Origin: RFTU01 sp046094505
GTDB lineage: Bacteria > Pseudomonadota > Gammaproteobacteria > Burkholderiales > Burkholderiaceae_C
Reading direction: 5' to 3'
Length of the DNA stretch: 64,000 nucleotides
NCBI GenBank assembly: GCA_046094505.1
Contig: JBJTHN010000069.1
Coordinates: forward strand, 54,780-118,779
The position numbers and the translations under genes were made by a program. This document shows, one piece after another, positions 25,815 to 34,242 of the stretch (its first letter is position 1; every line of letters starts with the position of its first letter). A model generated the notes under the pieces. The model saw nothing but the letters and a program-made list of their open reading frames with translations, did no database searches and was not told the origin of the DNA.

Positions 25815-26743
25815 AACCCGGCCTGCCCCTGATTCGCCACTACCTGCAGTTCAAGGACTTTCGGGCTGAGGAGTACGGCTACCTGTTCGAACGCACGGCC
25901 ATCATCAAGAAGCGCTTCAAGAACTACGAAAAGTACACCCCCCTGGTCGACCGCACCCTGGCCATGATCTTTGAGAAGGCCAGCACCCGCACCCGCGTGA
26001 GCTTTGAGGCGGGGATGTACCAAATGGGCGGCTCGGTGGTGAACTTGACCACGGGTGACAGCCAACTCGGGCGCGCCGAGCCGGTGGAGGACAGCGCGCG
26101 CGTGATCAGCCGCATGGTCGACATCGTGGTGATCCGCACCTACGAGCAAAGCAAGCTCGAAGCATTTGCAGCCCATTCGCGCGTGCCGGTGATCAATGGC
26201 CTGACCAACGAATACCACCCCTGCCAGATCCTGGCCGACCTCTACACCTACATCGAACACCGTGGGTCGATCGCGGGCAAGGTGGTGGCGTGGGTGGGGG
26301 ATGGCAACAACATGGCCCACACCTGGTTGCAAGCCGCGGAAATCCTGGGCTTCACGGTGCACATCAGCACGCCCAGCGGCTACGAGGTGAACCTCGAGGT
26401 GGCGGGCTTGCGCGATGTCAGCTGCTTCAAGGTCTTCAAGAACCCCCTGGACGCCTGCCGCGGCGCAGACCTGGTCACCACCGATGTGTGGACCAGCATG
26501 GGCTATGAGGCGGAGAACGAGGCCCGCCGGGCTGCGTTTGCCGACTGGTGTGTGGACGCCGACATGATGGCCGCGGCCAAGCCCGGTGCCCTGTTCATGC
26601 ACTGCCTGCCGGCCCATCGGGGGGAAGAAGTGGCCGCCGAGGTGATCGATGGACCGCAAAGCGTCGTGTGGGACGAGGCCGAGAACCGCATGCACGTTCA
26701 AAAGGCCTTGATGGAGTACCTGCTGCTGGGCCGTATTGGCTGA
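25811..26743 (+). CDS. argF: ArgF, ornithine carbamoyltransferase
   Basis: A 310-residue catabolic/anabolic-type transcarbamylase that joins carbamoyl phosphate and ornithine to give citrulline. The carbamoyl-phosphate motif STRTR is at residues 58-62, HPCQ near 137 and the ornithine-side HCLPAHRGEE near 263. Length and the absence of catabolic-cluster neighbours (arcA, arcC) favour the biosynthetic enzyme. Translationally coupled to argD. Confidence 0.96.
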   Translation: MKPGLPLIRHYLQFKDFRAEEYGYLFERTAIIKKRFKNYEKYTPLVDRTLAMIFEKASTRTRVSFEAGMYQMGGSVVNLTTGDSQLGRAEPVEDSARVISRMVDIVVIRTYEQSKLEAFAAHSRVPVINGLTNEYHPCQILADLYTYIEHRGSIAGKVVAWVGDGNNMAHTWLQAAEILGFTVHISTPSGYEVNLEVAGLRDVSCFKVFKNPLDACRGADLVTTDVWTSMGYEAENEARRAAFADWCVDADMMAAAKPGALFMHCLPAHRGEEVAAEVIDGPQSVVWDEAENRMHVQKALMEYLLLGRIG

Positions 26744-26768
26744 CCCCGAACCCTGCGCCGGCCGCTTC

Positions 26769-26774
26769 TAGAAT
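26769..26774 (+). promoter_or_regulatory. -10-like element, leaderless spacing
   Basis: TAGAAT ends 6 nt before the ATG at 26781 with no Shine-Dalgarno in between; transcription would begin at the start codon. Confidence 0.5.
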
Positions 26775-26780
26775 CGGCGC

Positions 26781-28589
26781 ATGGACATCCGAACCAACCC
26801 CATCCGAAGCCGGCTTCAAGCCCTGAGAGAGGTCATGGTGCAAGAGGGCGTGGACGCCCTGCTCGTGCCTTCGGCAGACCCCCATCTCTCGGAGTACCTG
26901 CCCGAACGCTGGCAGGGCCGGCAGTACTTCAGCGGCTTCACAGGCTCCATGGGTACCCTGGTGGTGATGCAAGGCCAGGCGGCCGTGTTCGCCGACAGCC
27001 GCTACTGGGTTCAGGCCGAGGCCGAGCTGCAGGGCACGGGGGTGGACCTGGTCAAGATTCCCACGGGCACGGCCGCCCACCACGTGCAGTGGCTGGCCGA
27101 TCACGTGCACCGGGGCGGCACCGTGGCGGTGGATGCACAGGTGCTGGGGCTGGCCGCCGCCCAGCAGCTTCAGTCCAGCCTGGACCTAGCCGGCATTCGG
27201 CTGCGCACAGACGTGGACCTGCTGCAAGGGGCCTGGTCGGATCGCCCCGAACTGCCCGCGCAACCCGTGTATGCACACGAGGCGCCCCATGCCCCGCTGC
27301 CCCGCGGCGCCAAGATCGACCAGGTGCGCCAGGCCATGGCGCGGCAAGGCGCCACGCACCACTTCGTGAGCACGGTGGACGACATCGCCTGGATCACCAA
27401 CCTGCGCGGCTCGGACGTGAGTTACAACCCGGTGTTCCTGGCGCATCTGCTGGTGGCACCAGCAGGCGTCACGCTGTTCGTGGGGGCGGGCAAGGTACCA
27501 GCCGGCCTGGCTGATGAACTCAGCAGCCAAGGTGTGGCCACGGCCGACTACGCACAGGCCCCAGCGGCCCTGGGCCATCTGCCTGCCGACGCCACACTGC
27601 TCCTGGACCCCCGCCGTGTGACGCTGGGCCTGCGGCAAGCGGTGCCGGCGTCGGTCAAGGTCGTCGAGAGCATCAATCCCAGCACGCTCTTCAAGAGCCG
27701 CAAGACCCCTGCAGAAGCGGCCTTCATTCGCGAAGCCATGGCACGCGATGGCGCGGCCATGTGCGCCTTCTACGCGTGGTTCGAGCAGGCACTGGGCCGT
27801 GAGCGCATCACCGAGTTGACCATTGATGAACGCCTGAGCGCCGAGAGGGCCAAGCAGCCTGGCTTTGTGGGCTTGTCCTTCCCGGTGATCGCAGGCTTTG
27901 CCGCCAACGGCGCCATGCCGCACTACCGCGCCACCCCCAGCGCCCACGCGGTGATCGAAGGCAACAGCCTGTTGCTGATCGACTCCGGCGGGCAGTACCA
28001 GGGCGGCACCACCGACATCACCCGCGTGTGGCCCGTGGGCGAGGTCAGCGCGGCCATGAAACGCGACTACACCCTGGTCCTCAAGGGCACCATGGCCCTG
28101 TCCCGCGCCCGCTTTCCGCGCGGCACGCTCAGCCCCATGATCGACGCCCTGGCGCGCGCGCCGCTGTGGGAACAGGGCATCGAGTTCGGACACGGCACAG
28201 GCCATGGGGTGGGTTACTTTCTCAATGTGCACGAAGGCCCACAAAGCATCAGCAAAGCCATACCCGAGCCGCACATGGCCATGGAGCCGGGCATGATCAC
28301 CTCGATTGAGCCTGGCGTGTACCGTCCCGGCCAGTGGGGCGTGCGCATCGAGAACCTCGTGCTCAACGTGCCCGCCACCACACCCGAGGGCGGGGCCTTT
28401 GGCGAGTTCCTCGAGTTTGAGACCCTGACCCTGTGCCCCATCGACACCCGCTGCATCGAGCGCACCCTGATCCGCGAGGATGAAGTCCAGTGGCTCAACC
28501 GCTACCACGTCCTGGTGCGGGAACGCCTGTTGCCCCTGGTGCAGGGTGATGCACGGGCCTGGCTGATCGCCCGGACCGAAGCCCTTTGA
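26781..28589 (+). CDS. M24B aminopeptidase P family protein
   Basis: A 602-residue Xaa-Pro aminopeptidase of the large, eukaryote-like three-domain type. Two creatinase-like N-terminal domains (to ~residue 310) precede the pita-bread M24 catalytic domain. Its five metal ligands are visible: Asp in LLIDSGGQY, Asp in GTTDITRVW, His in GHGTGHGVGYF, Glu in SIEPGVY and Glu in IENLVL. It removes N-terminal residues before proline and is probably cytoplasmic. It is the first gene of a four-gene coupled cluster; its stop overlaps the next start (TTGA). Confidence 0.92.
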   Translation: MDIRTNPIRSRLQALREVMVQEGVDALLVPSADPHLSEYLPERWQGRQYFSGFTGSMGTLVVMQGQAAVFADSRYWVQAEAELQGTGVDLVKIPTGTAAHHVQWLADHVHRGGTVAVDAQVLGLAAAQQLQSSLDLAGIRLRTDVDLLQGAWSDRPELPAQPVYAHEAPHAPLPRGAKIDQVRQAMARQGATHHFVSTVDDIAWITNLRGSDVSYNPVFLAHLLVAPAGVTLFVGAGKVPAGLADELSSQGVATADYAQAPAALGHLPADATLLLDPRRVTLGLRQAVPASVKVVESINPSTLFKSRKTPAEAAFIREAMARDGAAMCAFYAWFEQALGRERITELTIDERLSAERAKQPGFVGLSFPVIAGFAANGAMPHYRATPSAHAVIEGNSLLLIDSGGQYQGGTTDITRVWPVGEVSAAMKRDYTLVLKGTMALSRARFPRGTLSPMIDALARAPLWEQGIEFGHGTGHGVGYFLNVHEGPQSISKAIPEPHMAMEPGMITSIEPGVYRPGQWGVRIENLVLNVPATTPEGGAFGEFLEFETLTLCPIDTRCIERTLIREDEVQWLNRYHVLVRERLLPLVQGDARAWLIARTEAL

Positions 28590-28933
28590 ACCACAGCGCT
28601 GTGACGCCCGAAGCGGGCGGACCCCTGGCCTTGGAAGCGGCGCTCCAAGCCTACGAGCTCGACCGTCTGAGCGGTGGCGCACTGTGCACCGCCTTCCGTG
28701 ATGCTGCACGACACTGGCCTGGCCTGCCGCCGCGCTTTTTCACGGTGTTGGAAACCCTGTTGCAGCCCCTGGAGTCCAGCGCCTTGTTCAGCGAAGAGAG
28801 TTGTGCCTTCAGCCGCCACGACCTGGCGGCCTCCTTGCGCCCTTGGTTGCAAGCCGCTGAGGTGAAGGCGCCCTGGGCTGCACGCTCACCGGCGGAATCG
28901 GCCCTGGGCTTGCCACCGGTGCCCACGCCATGA
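28586..28933 (+). CDS. Small unknown protein in the cyanophycinase cluster
   Basis: A 115-residue soluble protein that I do not recognise. It is mostly alpha-helical in appearance (LALEAALQAYELDRLSGGAL, FTVLETLLQPLESSALFSEE), with no membrane segment, signal peptide or cysteine cluster (two Cys only). The start is TTG at 28586, overlapping the aminopeptidase stop; a GTG at 28601 is an alternative. The stop overlaps the cyanophycinase ATG by 4 bp. Coupling on both sides supports it as a real gene. Confidence 0.6.
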   Translation: MNHSAVTPEAGGPLALEAALQAYELDRLSGGALCTAFRDAARHWPGLPPRFFTVLETLLQPLESSALFSEESCAFSRHDLAASLRPWLQAAEVKAPWAARSPAESALGLPPVPTP

Positions 28934-30255
28934 GCGAATCCTTGAACAGACGCCAGACCATGGCCACTATCTTGGGTTTGGCCGGCTCGGGCACGGCAGG
29001 TGCCTCGGGCACAGGCACCATGCCCAAGCCCGCGGCCGGCGCATCTTCGGCCGCACCTTCGGCCGCATCCACGCGCCCCAACAGTCCCGGCCCTATGGTG
29101 GCCCTGGGTGGCAGCGTGCGCTTCGACAACCCGGTGGTGTGGAAGCGACTGGTGGAGTTGGCCGGCGGCCCGGGCTCCCGCTTCGCCGTGATGAGCATGG
29201 CGGCGGGGCGCCCCGAGCGCGCGGCCACCTTGGCCCAACAGGCCTTGCAGCGCGCTGGCGCGCGCACCGACTGGGTGGCCGTGGCCCCGGCGTTGAAGGA
29301 CCAGGACCTGGCCGCGGCGGTTCGTGACCCCCAGTGGCTGCAGATGGTGGCCGCATCCCAAGCGGTGTTCTTCACGGGGGGTGCACAGGCGCGCATCGTC
29401 GACACGCTGCTGCCCGGGGGACAGGAAAGTCCTTTGCTGCAGGCCGTGAGGAACCTGCAGGCCAAGGGCGGCCTGGTGGCCGGCACCTCGGCCGGCGCGG
29501 CCATCATGAGCCAAACCATGTTCCGCGATGCCCCGTTCGTGACATCGGTGCTCAAGGGCGTGTTGCGCAAAGGCGTGGAGTACGCACCCGGACTGGGCTT
29601 TGCACCGCCAGGGCTGCTGATCGACCAGCACTTCCTCAAGCGCGGTCGCATCGGCCGCATCATTCCCCTCATGTTGGGCACCGGCGACCGCTTGGGGCTG
29701 GGGGTGGACGAAGACTCCGCAGCCCTGATTCACGACCAGGAGGTGGAGGTGCTGGCCGGCCGCGGCGCCCTGTTGGTCGAGTTGCATGCGGCCAAGCAGG
29801 GCCTGGAAAACGGCGCGCTGAGCCTGCAAGGGGCCCGAATTTCCCTGTTGGAGCCGGGCGACCGTTTTCACCTGGAGACCGGCCGCCTGCAGCCCTCGGA
29901 AGCCAAGCTCGCGGCACCGGTGGGCTTTCGCGCCCCCAACTTTGACCCCACGTTCGAGTTTGACCGTTACTTCATGGACATCCTGGGCGACTACGCGATC
30001 GTGGACGCCATGATTCAGCTGGTCGATGGGCCCAAGCAACAGGTGCGCGGCTTGGCCTACACACCCCTGCCGCGCCCCGGTGACGGGCGGCGCGACCTGG
30101 GCTTCGAGTTCATCCTCACGCGCGACGAACACACACGCGCCTGGGCCCCTTTCGGCACCGGCGGCGACCCCTACACGATTGAGCGCGTGCGGCTGGACAT
30201 CCGCCCGGTGCGGGTGCCGCTGCCGATGGTCCGCGACTGGTCGGAGCCGGCCTGA
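28930..30255 (+). CDS. Cyanophycinase (peptidase S51), probably exported
   Basis: A 441-residue S51 serine peptidase. Cyanophycinases cut cyanophycin (poly-Asp backbone with Arg side chains) to beta-Asp-Arg dipeptides. The nucleophile is S187 in VAGTSAGAA, preceded by FFTGGAQ and followed by LLIDQHFLKRGRIGR. Before the catalytic core lies an ~50-residue Ala/Gly/Ser/Pro-rich stretch beginning NRRQTMATILGLAGSG, which resembles a Tat signal (twin Arg at 7-8) plus a linker. An extracellular or periplasmic enzyme, like CphE, is therefore likely. The C-terminal ~120 residues exceed the ~270-residue intracellular CphB length. No cyanophycin synthetase is in the window. Confidence 0.85.
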   Translation: MSESLNRRQTMATILGLAGSGTAGASGTGTMPKPAAGASSAAPSAASTRPNSPGPMVALGGSVRFDNPVVWKRLVELAGGPGSRFAVMSMAAGRPERAATLAQQALQRAGARTDWVAVAPALKDQDLAAAVRDPQWLQMVAASQAVFFTGGAQARIVDTLLPGGQESPLLQAVRNLQAKGGLVAGTSAGAAIMSQTMFRDAPFVTSVLKGVLRKGVEYAPGLGFAPPGLLIDQHFLKRGRIGRIIPLMLGTGDRLGLGVDEDSAALIHDQEVEVLAGRGALLVELHAAKQGLENGALSLQGARISLLEPGDRFHLETGRLQPSEAKLAAPVGFRAPNFDPTFEFDRYFMDILGDYAIVDAMIQLVDGPKQQVRGLAYTPLPRPGDGRRDLGFEFILTRDEHTRAWAPFGTGGDPYTIERVRLDIRPVRVPLPMVRDWSEPA

Positions 30256-31379
30256 TGCAAGCACGTCGCCACGACCTTCCACCGGCCGCCCCCGGCACCG
30301 AGTCTCATGTTCTGAGCCTGCATTTCGGCACGGCCGCTGGGGGCCGAAAGGCCTACATCCAATGCGCACTGCATGCCGATGAGATTCCAGGCCTGCTGGT
30401 GGGCTTTCACCTGCGGCGGGAATTAGACCGCCTCGAACGGCAGGGGCGCATCATCGGGGAGATTGTGTTGGTGCCTGCGGCCAACCCGCTGGGCGGCGCA
30501 CAGGCGCTGCTGGGTGCGCAGATCGGCCGCTTCGATCTGGGCACGGGTATCAACTACAACCGAGGCTACCGAGACCTCACGCCCGAGTTGGCCCCGAGTT
30601 TGGCGGGTCGCCTGGGGCCCAATGCGGCGGCCAACACCCGCCTGATTCGACAGGCCTGTCTTGAAGCGCTGGAGGCCTGGTCGCCGGCCAGCGAAGCCCA
30701 GGCGCTCAAACGTTGCCTGCAGCACCTGGCCGTGGACGCCGACACCGTTCTCGACCTGCACTGCGACAGCCAAGCCTTGATGCACCTGTACGCGCCCACC
30801 CCATGGGCCGAGACCGGCGTGGCCCTGGGGCAATGCTTGGATGCGGCCGTGGTGCTGCTGGCCAAAGAGTCGGGCGACAACCCCTTTGACGAATCGGTGT
30901 CGCGCCACTGGTGGGAACTGCAGGAAGCCCTGGGCGGTGAACACCCCATTGAGCTGGGCTGTTTTTCCACCACGGTGGAACTGCGCGGCGAAGCCGACGT
31001 GGCCCACGCCGATGCCGCACGCGATGCGCAGGGTCTCTTGGCCTTTCTGGAGCAACGCGGGCATCTCACGCCCGGCAGTGCTGCGTTGCCCTCGGCGGGC
31101 ACGGCGTGCACGTGTTTGCCGCTGGAAGGGGTCGACCCATTGGTGGCCCCCTGCGGTGGTGTCTTGGTGTTTCACAGCACGCTGGGTGAATCGGTGAAGG
31201 CCGGGCAGACGGTGGCCGAAATCGTCGACCCCTGGACCGCCACCAGCACACCGGTGTGCAGCCAAGTCGATGGGCTCTTCTTCGCCCACAGCAAGACACG
31301 CTGGGCCATGCGCGGCGATCGCATCGGCAAGGTGGCCGGGGAAAAGGCCTTTCGCAGCGGCAAGTTGCTGTCGCTGTAG
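30255..31379 (+). CDS. Succinylglutamate desuccinylase/aspartoacylase family enzyme (1)
   Basis: A 374-residue zinc hydrolase of the M14-like AstE/AspA family, which deacylates N-acyl amino acids. Zinc ligands are likely H and E in CALHADEIPG and the His in DLHCDSQ; the general-base Glu is in TTVELRGEAD. The C-terminal ~90 residues form a beta-barrel with a biotinyl/lipoyl-like pattern (GGVLVFHSTLGESVKAGQTV). The start overlaps the cyanophycinase stop by one base (TGATG). Given this context I infer it may act on beta-Asp-Arg or acylated products of cyanophycin breakdown; this is untested. Confidence 0.85.
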   Translation: MQARRHDLPPAAPGTESHVLSLHFGTAAGGRKAYIQCALHADEIPGLLVGFHLRRELDRLERQGRIIGEIVLVPAANPLGGAQALLGAQIGRFDLGTGINYNRGYRDLTPELAPSLAGRLGPNAAANTRLIRQACLEALEAWSPASEAQALKRCLQHLAVDADTVLDLHCDSQALMHLYAPTPWAETGVALGQCLDAAVVLLAKESGDNPFDESVSRHWWELQEALGGEHPIELGCFSTTVELRGEADVAHADAARDAQGLLAFLEQRGHLTPGSAALPSAGTACTCLPLEGVDPLVAPCGGVLVFHSTLGESVKAGQTVAEIVDPWTATSTPVCSQVDGLFFAHSKTRWAMRGDRIGKVAGEKAFRSGKLLSL

Positions 31380-31430
31380 CCGCTTGTCTGTCGCTGCAGC
31401 GGCCTGGGCTGTCTCCGCGGCCGGGCTGGC

Positions 31431-33095
31431 TTACTTGATGGGCTTGAAGCGCACGCGCTTGGGGCGCGCACCCTCTTCACCCAGGCGCTTTTTCTTGTCG
31501 GCTTCGTACTCCTGGTAGTTGCCGTCGAAGAAGGTCCACTGCGAGTCGCCCTCACAGGCCAGGATGTGGGTGCAGATGCGGTCCAGAAACCAGCGGTCGT
31601 GGCTGATGATCATGGCGCTGCCGGCAAATTCGAGCAGGGCCTCTTCCAGCGCCCGCAGCGTTTCCACGTCGAGGTCGTTGGAGGGCTCGTCCAGCATCAG
31701 CACATTGCCGCCGCGTGCCAGGGTCTTGGCCAGGTGCAGGCGGCCGCGCTCACCACCGGAGAGTTGCCCCACCATCTTCTGCTGGTCGTTGCCCTTGAAG
31801 TTGAAGCGTCCCAAATAGGCACGTGAGGGCATCACAAACTTGCCGATGGTCAGGTTGTCCAGGCCGCCGGAGATGTCTTCCCAAACGGTCTTGTTGCTGT
31901 CCAGGCTTTGGCGGGACTGGTCAACGAAGGCCAGCTGCGCCGTTTTGCCGATGACGATGTCGCCGCTGTCCGGCTTCTCCACCCCTTGGAGCATGCGGAA
32001 CAAGGTGGACTTGCCCGCGCCGTTGGGGCCGATGATGCCCACGATGGCGCCCGCGGGCACCTTGAAGCTGAGGTTGTCGATGAGCAGGCGATCGCCAAAC
32101 GACTTGCTCACGCCCATGAACTCGATCACCTCGTTGCCCAGGCGTTCGGCCACGGGAATGAAGATTTCATTCGTCTCGTTGCGCTTTTGGTATTCGTAGT
32201 CGCTCAGTTCCTCGAAGCGGGCCAGTCGCGCCTTGCTCTTGGCTTGGCGGCCCTTGGCGTTCTTGCGCACCCACTCGAGCTCTTGCTTCATGGCCTTGCG
32301 GCGCGCGTCTTCACTCTTTTGCTCGGCCTCCAGGCGGGCTCCCTTCTGGTCCAACCAGTCTGAGTAGTTGCCCTTCCAGGGAATGCCGTGACCGCGGTCG
32401 AGTTCCAAAATCCACTCGGCTGCGTTGTCCAGGAAGTAGCGGTCGTGGGTGATGGCCACCACCGTGCCGGGAAAGCGCTGCAGGAACTGCTCGAGCCACT
32501 CCACGCTTTCGGCGTCGAGGTGGTTGGTGGGCTCGTCCAGCAGCAGCATGTCGGGCTTGCTCAAGAGCAAACGGCACAAGGCCACGCGACGCTTTTCACC
32601 GCCGGACAGGTTGCCGATGGTGGCCTCCCAGGGCGGCAGGCGCAAGGCGTCGGCGGCCAGCTCCAGTTGCAGGTCGGTGTTCTCGCTGCCGGCTGCGGCA
32701 ATGATGGCCTCCAGCTCCGCCTGCTCCGATGCCAGCTTGTCAAAGTCCGCATCCGGTTCGGCATAGGCCGCATAGACCTCGTCCAGGCGCTTCTTGGCGG
32801 CCAGCACGCCACCAATGCCCTCTTCGACCGCCTCGCGCACGGTTTGGTCGGGGTTCACCAAGGGCTCCTGTGGCAGGTGGCCGATCTTGATGCCCGGCAT
32901 GGGCGTGGCCTCACCTTCGATCTCCCGGTCGATGCCGGCCATGATCTTGAGCAGCGTGGACTTGCCTGCGCCGTTCAAGCCCAAGACGCCAATCTTGGCG
33001 CCGGGGAAGAAGGACAGGGACACTTCCTTGAGGATCTGTCGCTTGGGCGGCACCGTTTTGGTGACGCGGTTCATGGTGAAGACGTACTGGGCCAT
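31431..33095 (-). CDS. ettA: EttA, energy-dependent translational throttle
   Basis: A 554-residue ABC-F protein (E. coli EttA 555). It binds the ribosomal E site and gates entry into elongation according to the ATP/ADP ratio. Both Walker A motifs are intact (GLNGAGKST and GPNGAGKST), with NLSGGEKRRVAL and QLSGGERGRLHL signatures and LLLDEPTNHLD and LMLDEPSNDLD Walker B. The EttA-specific start MAQYVFTMNRV and the arm/linker segments are present. It is monocistronic and divergent from the Bug receptor gene. Confidence 0.97.
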   Translation of the reverse strand: MAQYVFTMNRVTKTVPPKRQILKEVSLSFFPGAKIGVLGLNGAGKSTLLKIMAGIDREIEGEATPMPGIKIGHLPQEPLVNPDQTVREAVEEGIGGVLAAKKRLDEVYAAYAEPDADFDKLASEQAELEAIIAAAGSENTDLQLELAADALRLPPWEATIGNLSGGEKRRVALCRLLLSKPDMLLLDEPTNHLDAESVEWLEQFLQRFPGTVVAITHDRYFLDNAAEWILELDRGHGIPWKGNYSDWLDQKGARLEAEQKSEDARRKAMKQELEWVRKNAKGRQAKSKARLARFEELSDYEYQKRNETNEIFIPVAERLGNEVIEFMGVSKSFGDRLLIDNLSFKVPAGAIVGIIGPNGAGKSTLFRMLQGVEKPDSGDIVIGKTAQLAFVDQSRQSLDSNKTVWEDISGGLDNLTIGKFVMPSRAYLGRFNFKGNDQQKMVGQLSGGERGRLHLAKTLARGGNVLMLDEPSNDLDVETLRALEEALLEFAGSAMIISHDRWFLDRICTHILACEGDSQWTFFDGNYQEYEADKKKRLGEEGARPKRVRFKPIK

Positions 33096-33166
33096 GGCTT
33101 GGGGCGTTTTCTGTAGGGGGTGCGCGGCGGCACAATCTACGATTATCCCCGAGCCACCCCAACCAC

Positions 33167-34222
33167 ATGACCATGAAGCCTGCTGCTACCCCACAAGCCA
33201 CCGCGCATTCGACCAACCCCAGCGGGCCCACGCCTGCAGCAGGGCCCCAGCGGCGGCAGGTGCTGCTCGGCCTGGCCAGCGCGGTCTGGGCCCCGGGCTT
33301 GGCGGTGGCCCAGGGCAGCGACTACCCCAACCGTGCGATCAACCTCGTGGTGGGCTACCCGCCAGGCGGCAGCACCGACCTGACAGGCCGTGTTGTGGGG
33401 GCGGAGCTGGCCAAGCAGCTGGGCGTTCAGGTGGTGGTGGAAAACATCGGCGGTGCCGGTGGCGTACTGGGTGCGCAAAAAGTGGTGCAGGCCGCGGCAG
33501 ACGGCTACACCCTGCTGCTGGGCGCGAACAACGAGACCGCCATCGCCCCCCTGGTCAACCGCAAGCTGCGGCTGAACCCGCTGCGCGACCTCACCGGTTT
33601 GGGACTCATCGCGTCCCAGCCCATGGTCTTGGTGACCTCGGCCGGCAACAAGGATGCACCCCGCAGCACCGCCGAGTTCATCCAAAAGGTCAAACGCAAC
33701 CCCGGCCGCTTCAGCTACGGGTCCTCCGGTGTGGGTACGGCCCTGCATCTGGCCGGCGAGATGACCAAAGAGGCGGCTGGCCTGTTCATGGTCCACATTC
33801 CCTACCGGGGCGTGGCACCGCTGACCACGGACCTGCTCAGCGGACAGCTGGACTTTGGCGTGTTTGTGCTGTCCAGCGCCCTTCCCCACATCCGCAGCGG
33901 CAAGATGATTCCCATTGGCACCACGCAAGCGCGCCGTGCAGGCCTGACCCCGGAGATCCCGGCCTTGGCCGAACACCCTGCGCTCAAGGCGGTGGACATC
34001 AGCAGCTGGTTCGGCCTGTTTGGCCCTGCCGCACTGCCGGCACCGGTCGTGCAGCGCCTGCAACGCGCCTTGGCCGATGCCTTGCAGGTGCCGGATGTTC
34101 GCAAGCGCCTGGAGGATTCGGGCGCGACGATGGCACCAGCCGGTGTGAACTTCGGCGCCTTTCACAGCGCCGAAATTGAGAAGTACCGGCGCATCGTCGA
34201 GTACGCGAAGATCGAAGAGTAA
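33167..34222 (+). CDS. Tripartite tricarboxylate transporter receptor (Bug family)
   Basis: A 351-residue periplasmic solute-binding protein of the TctC/Bug family, which is expanded in Burkholderiales. A Tat-like signal is seen at residues ~28-50 (QRRQVLLGLASAVWAPGLAVA), then the ligand-loop motif INLVVGYPPGGSTDLTGR and YGSSGVGTALHLAGE. These receptors bind carboxylates. No TctA/TctB membrane genes are nearby, as is usual for orphan Bug proteins. The following gene 20 bp downstream is an aspartoacylase-family enzyme, hinting at an N-acyl amino acid ligand (inference). Confidence 0.9.
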   Translation: MTMKPAATPQATAHSTNPSGPTPAAGPQRRQVLLGLASAVWAPGLAVAQGSDYPNRAINLVVGYPPGGSTDLTGRVVGAELAKQLGVQVVVENIGGAGGVLGAQKVVQAAADGYTLLLGANNETAIAPLVNRKLRLNPLRDLTGLGLIASQPMVLVTSAGNKDAPRSTAEFIQKVKRNPGRFSYGSSGVGTALHLAGEMTKEAAGLFMVHIPYRGVAPLTTDLLSGQLDFGVFVLSSALPHIRSGKMIPIGTTQARRAGLTPEIPALAEHPALKAVDISSWFGLFGPAALPAPVVQRLQRALADALQVPDVRKRLEDSGATMAPAGVNFGAFHSAEIEKYRRIVEYAKIEE

Positions 34223-34242
34223 ACCGCTTCACCCGAACCACC

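Noticed and set aside
28930..30255. Peptidase E (alpha-aspartyl dipeptidase) instead of cyanophycinase.
   Set aside because: The length, exported-looking N-terminus and GTSAGAA/DQHFLKRGR motifs fit the larger cyanophycinase branch of S51 better.
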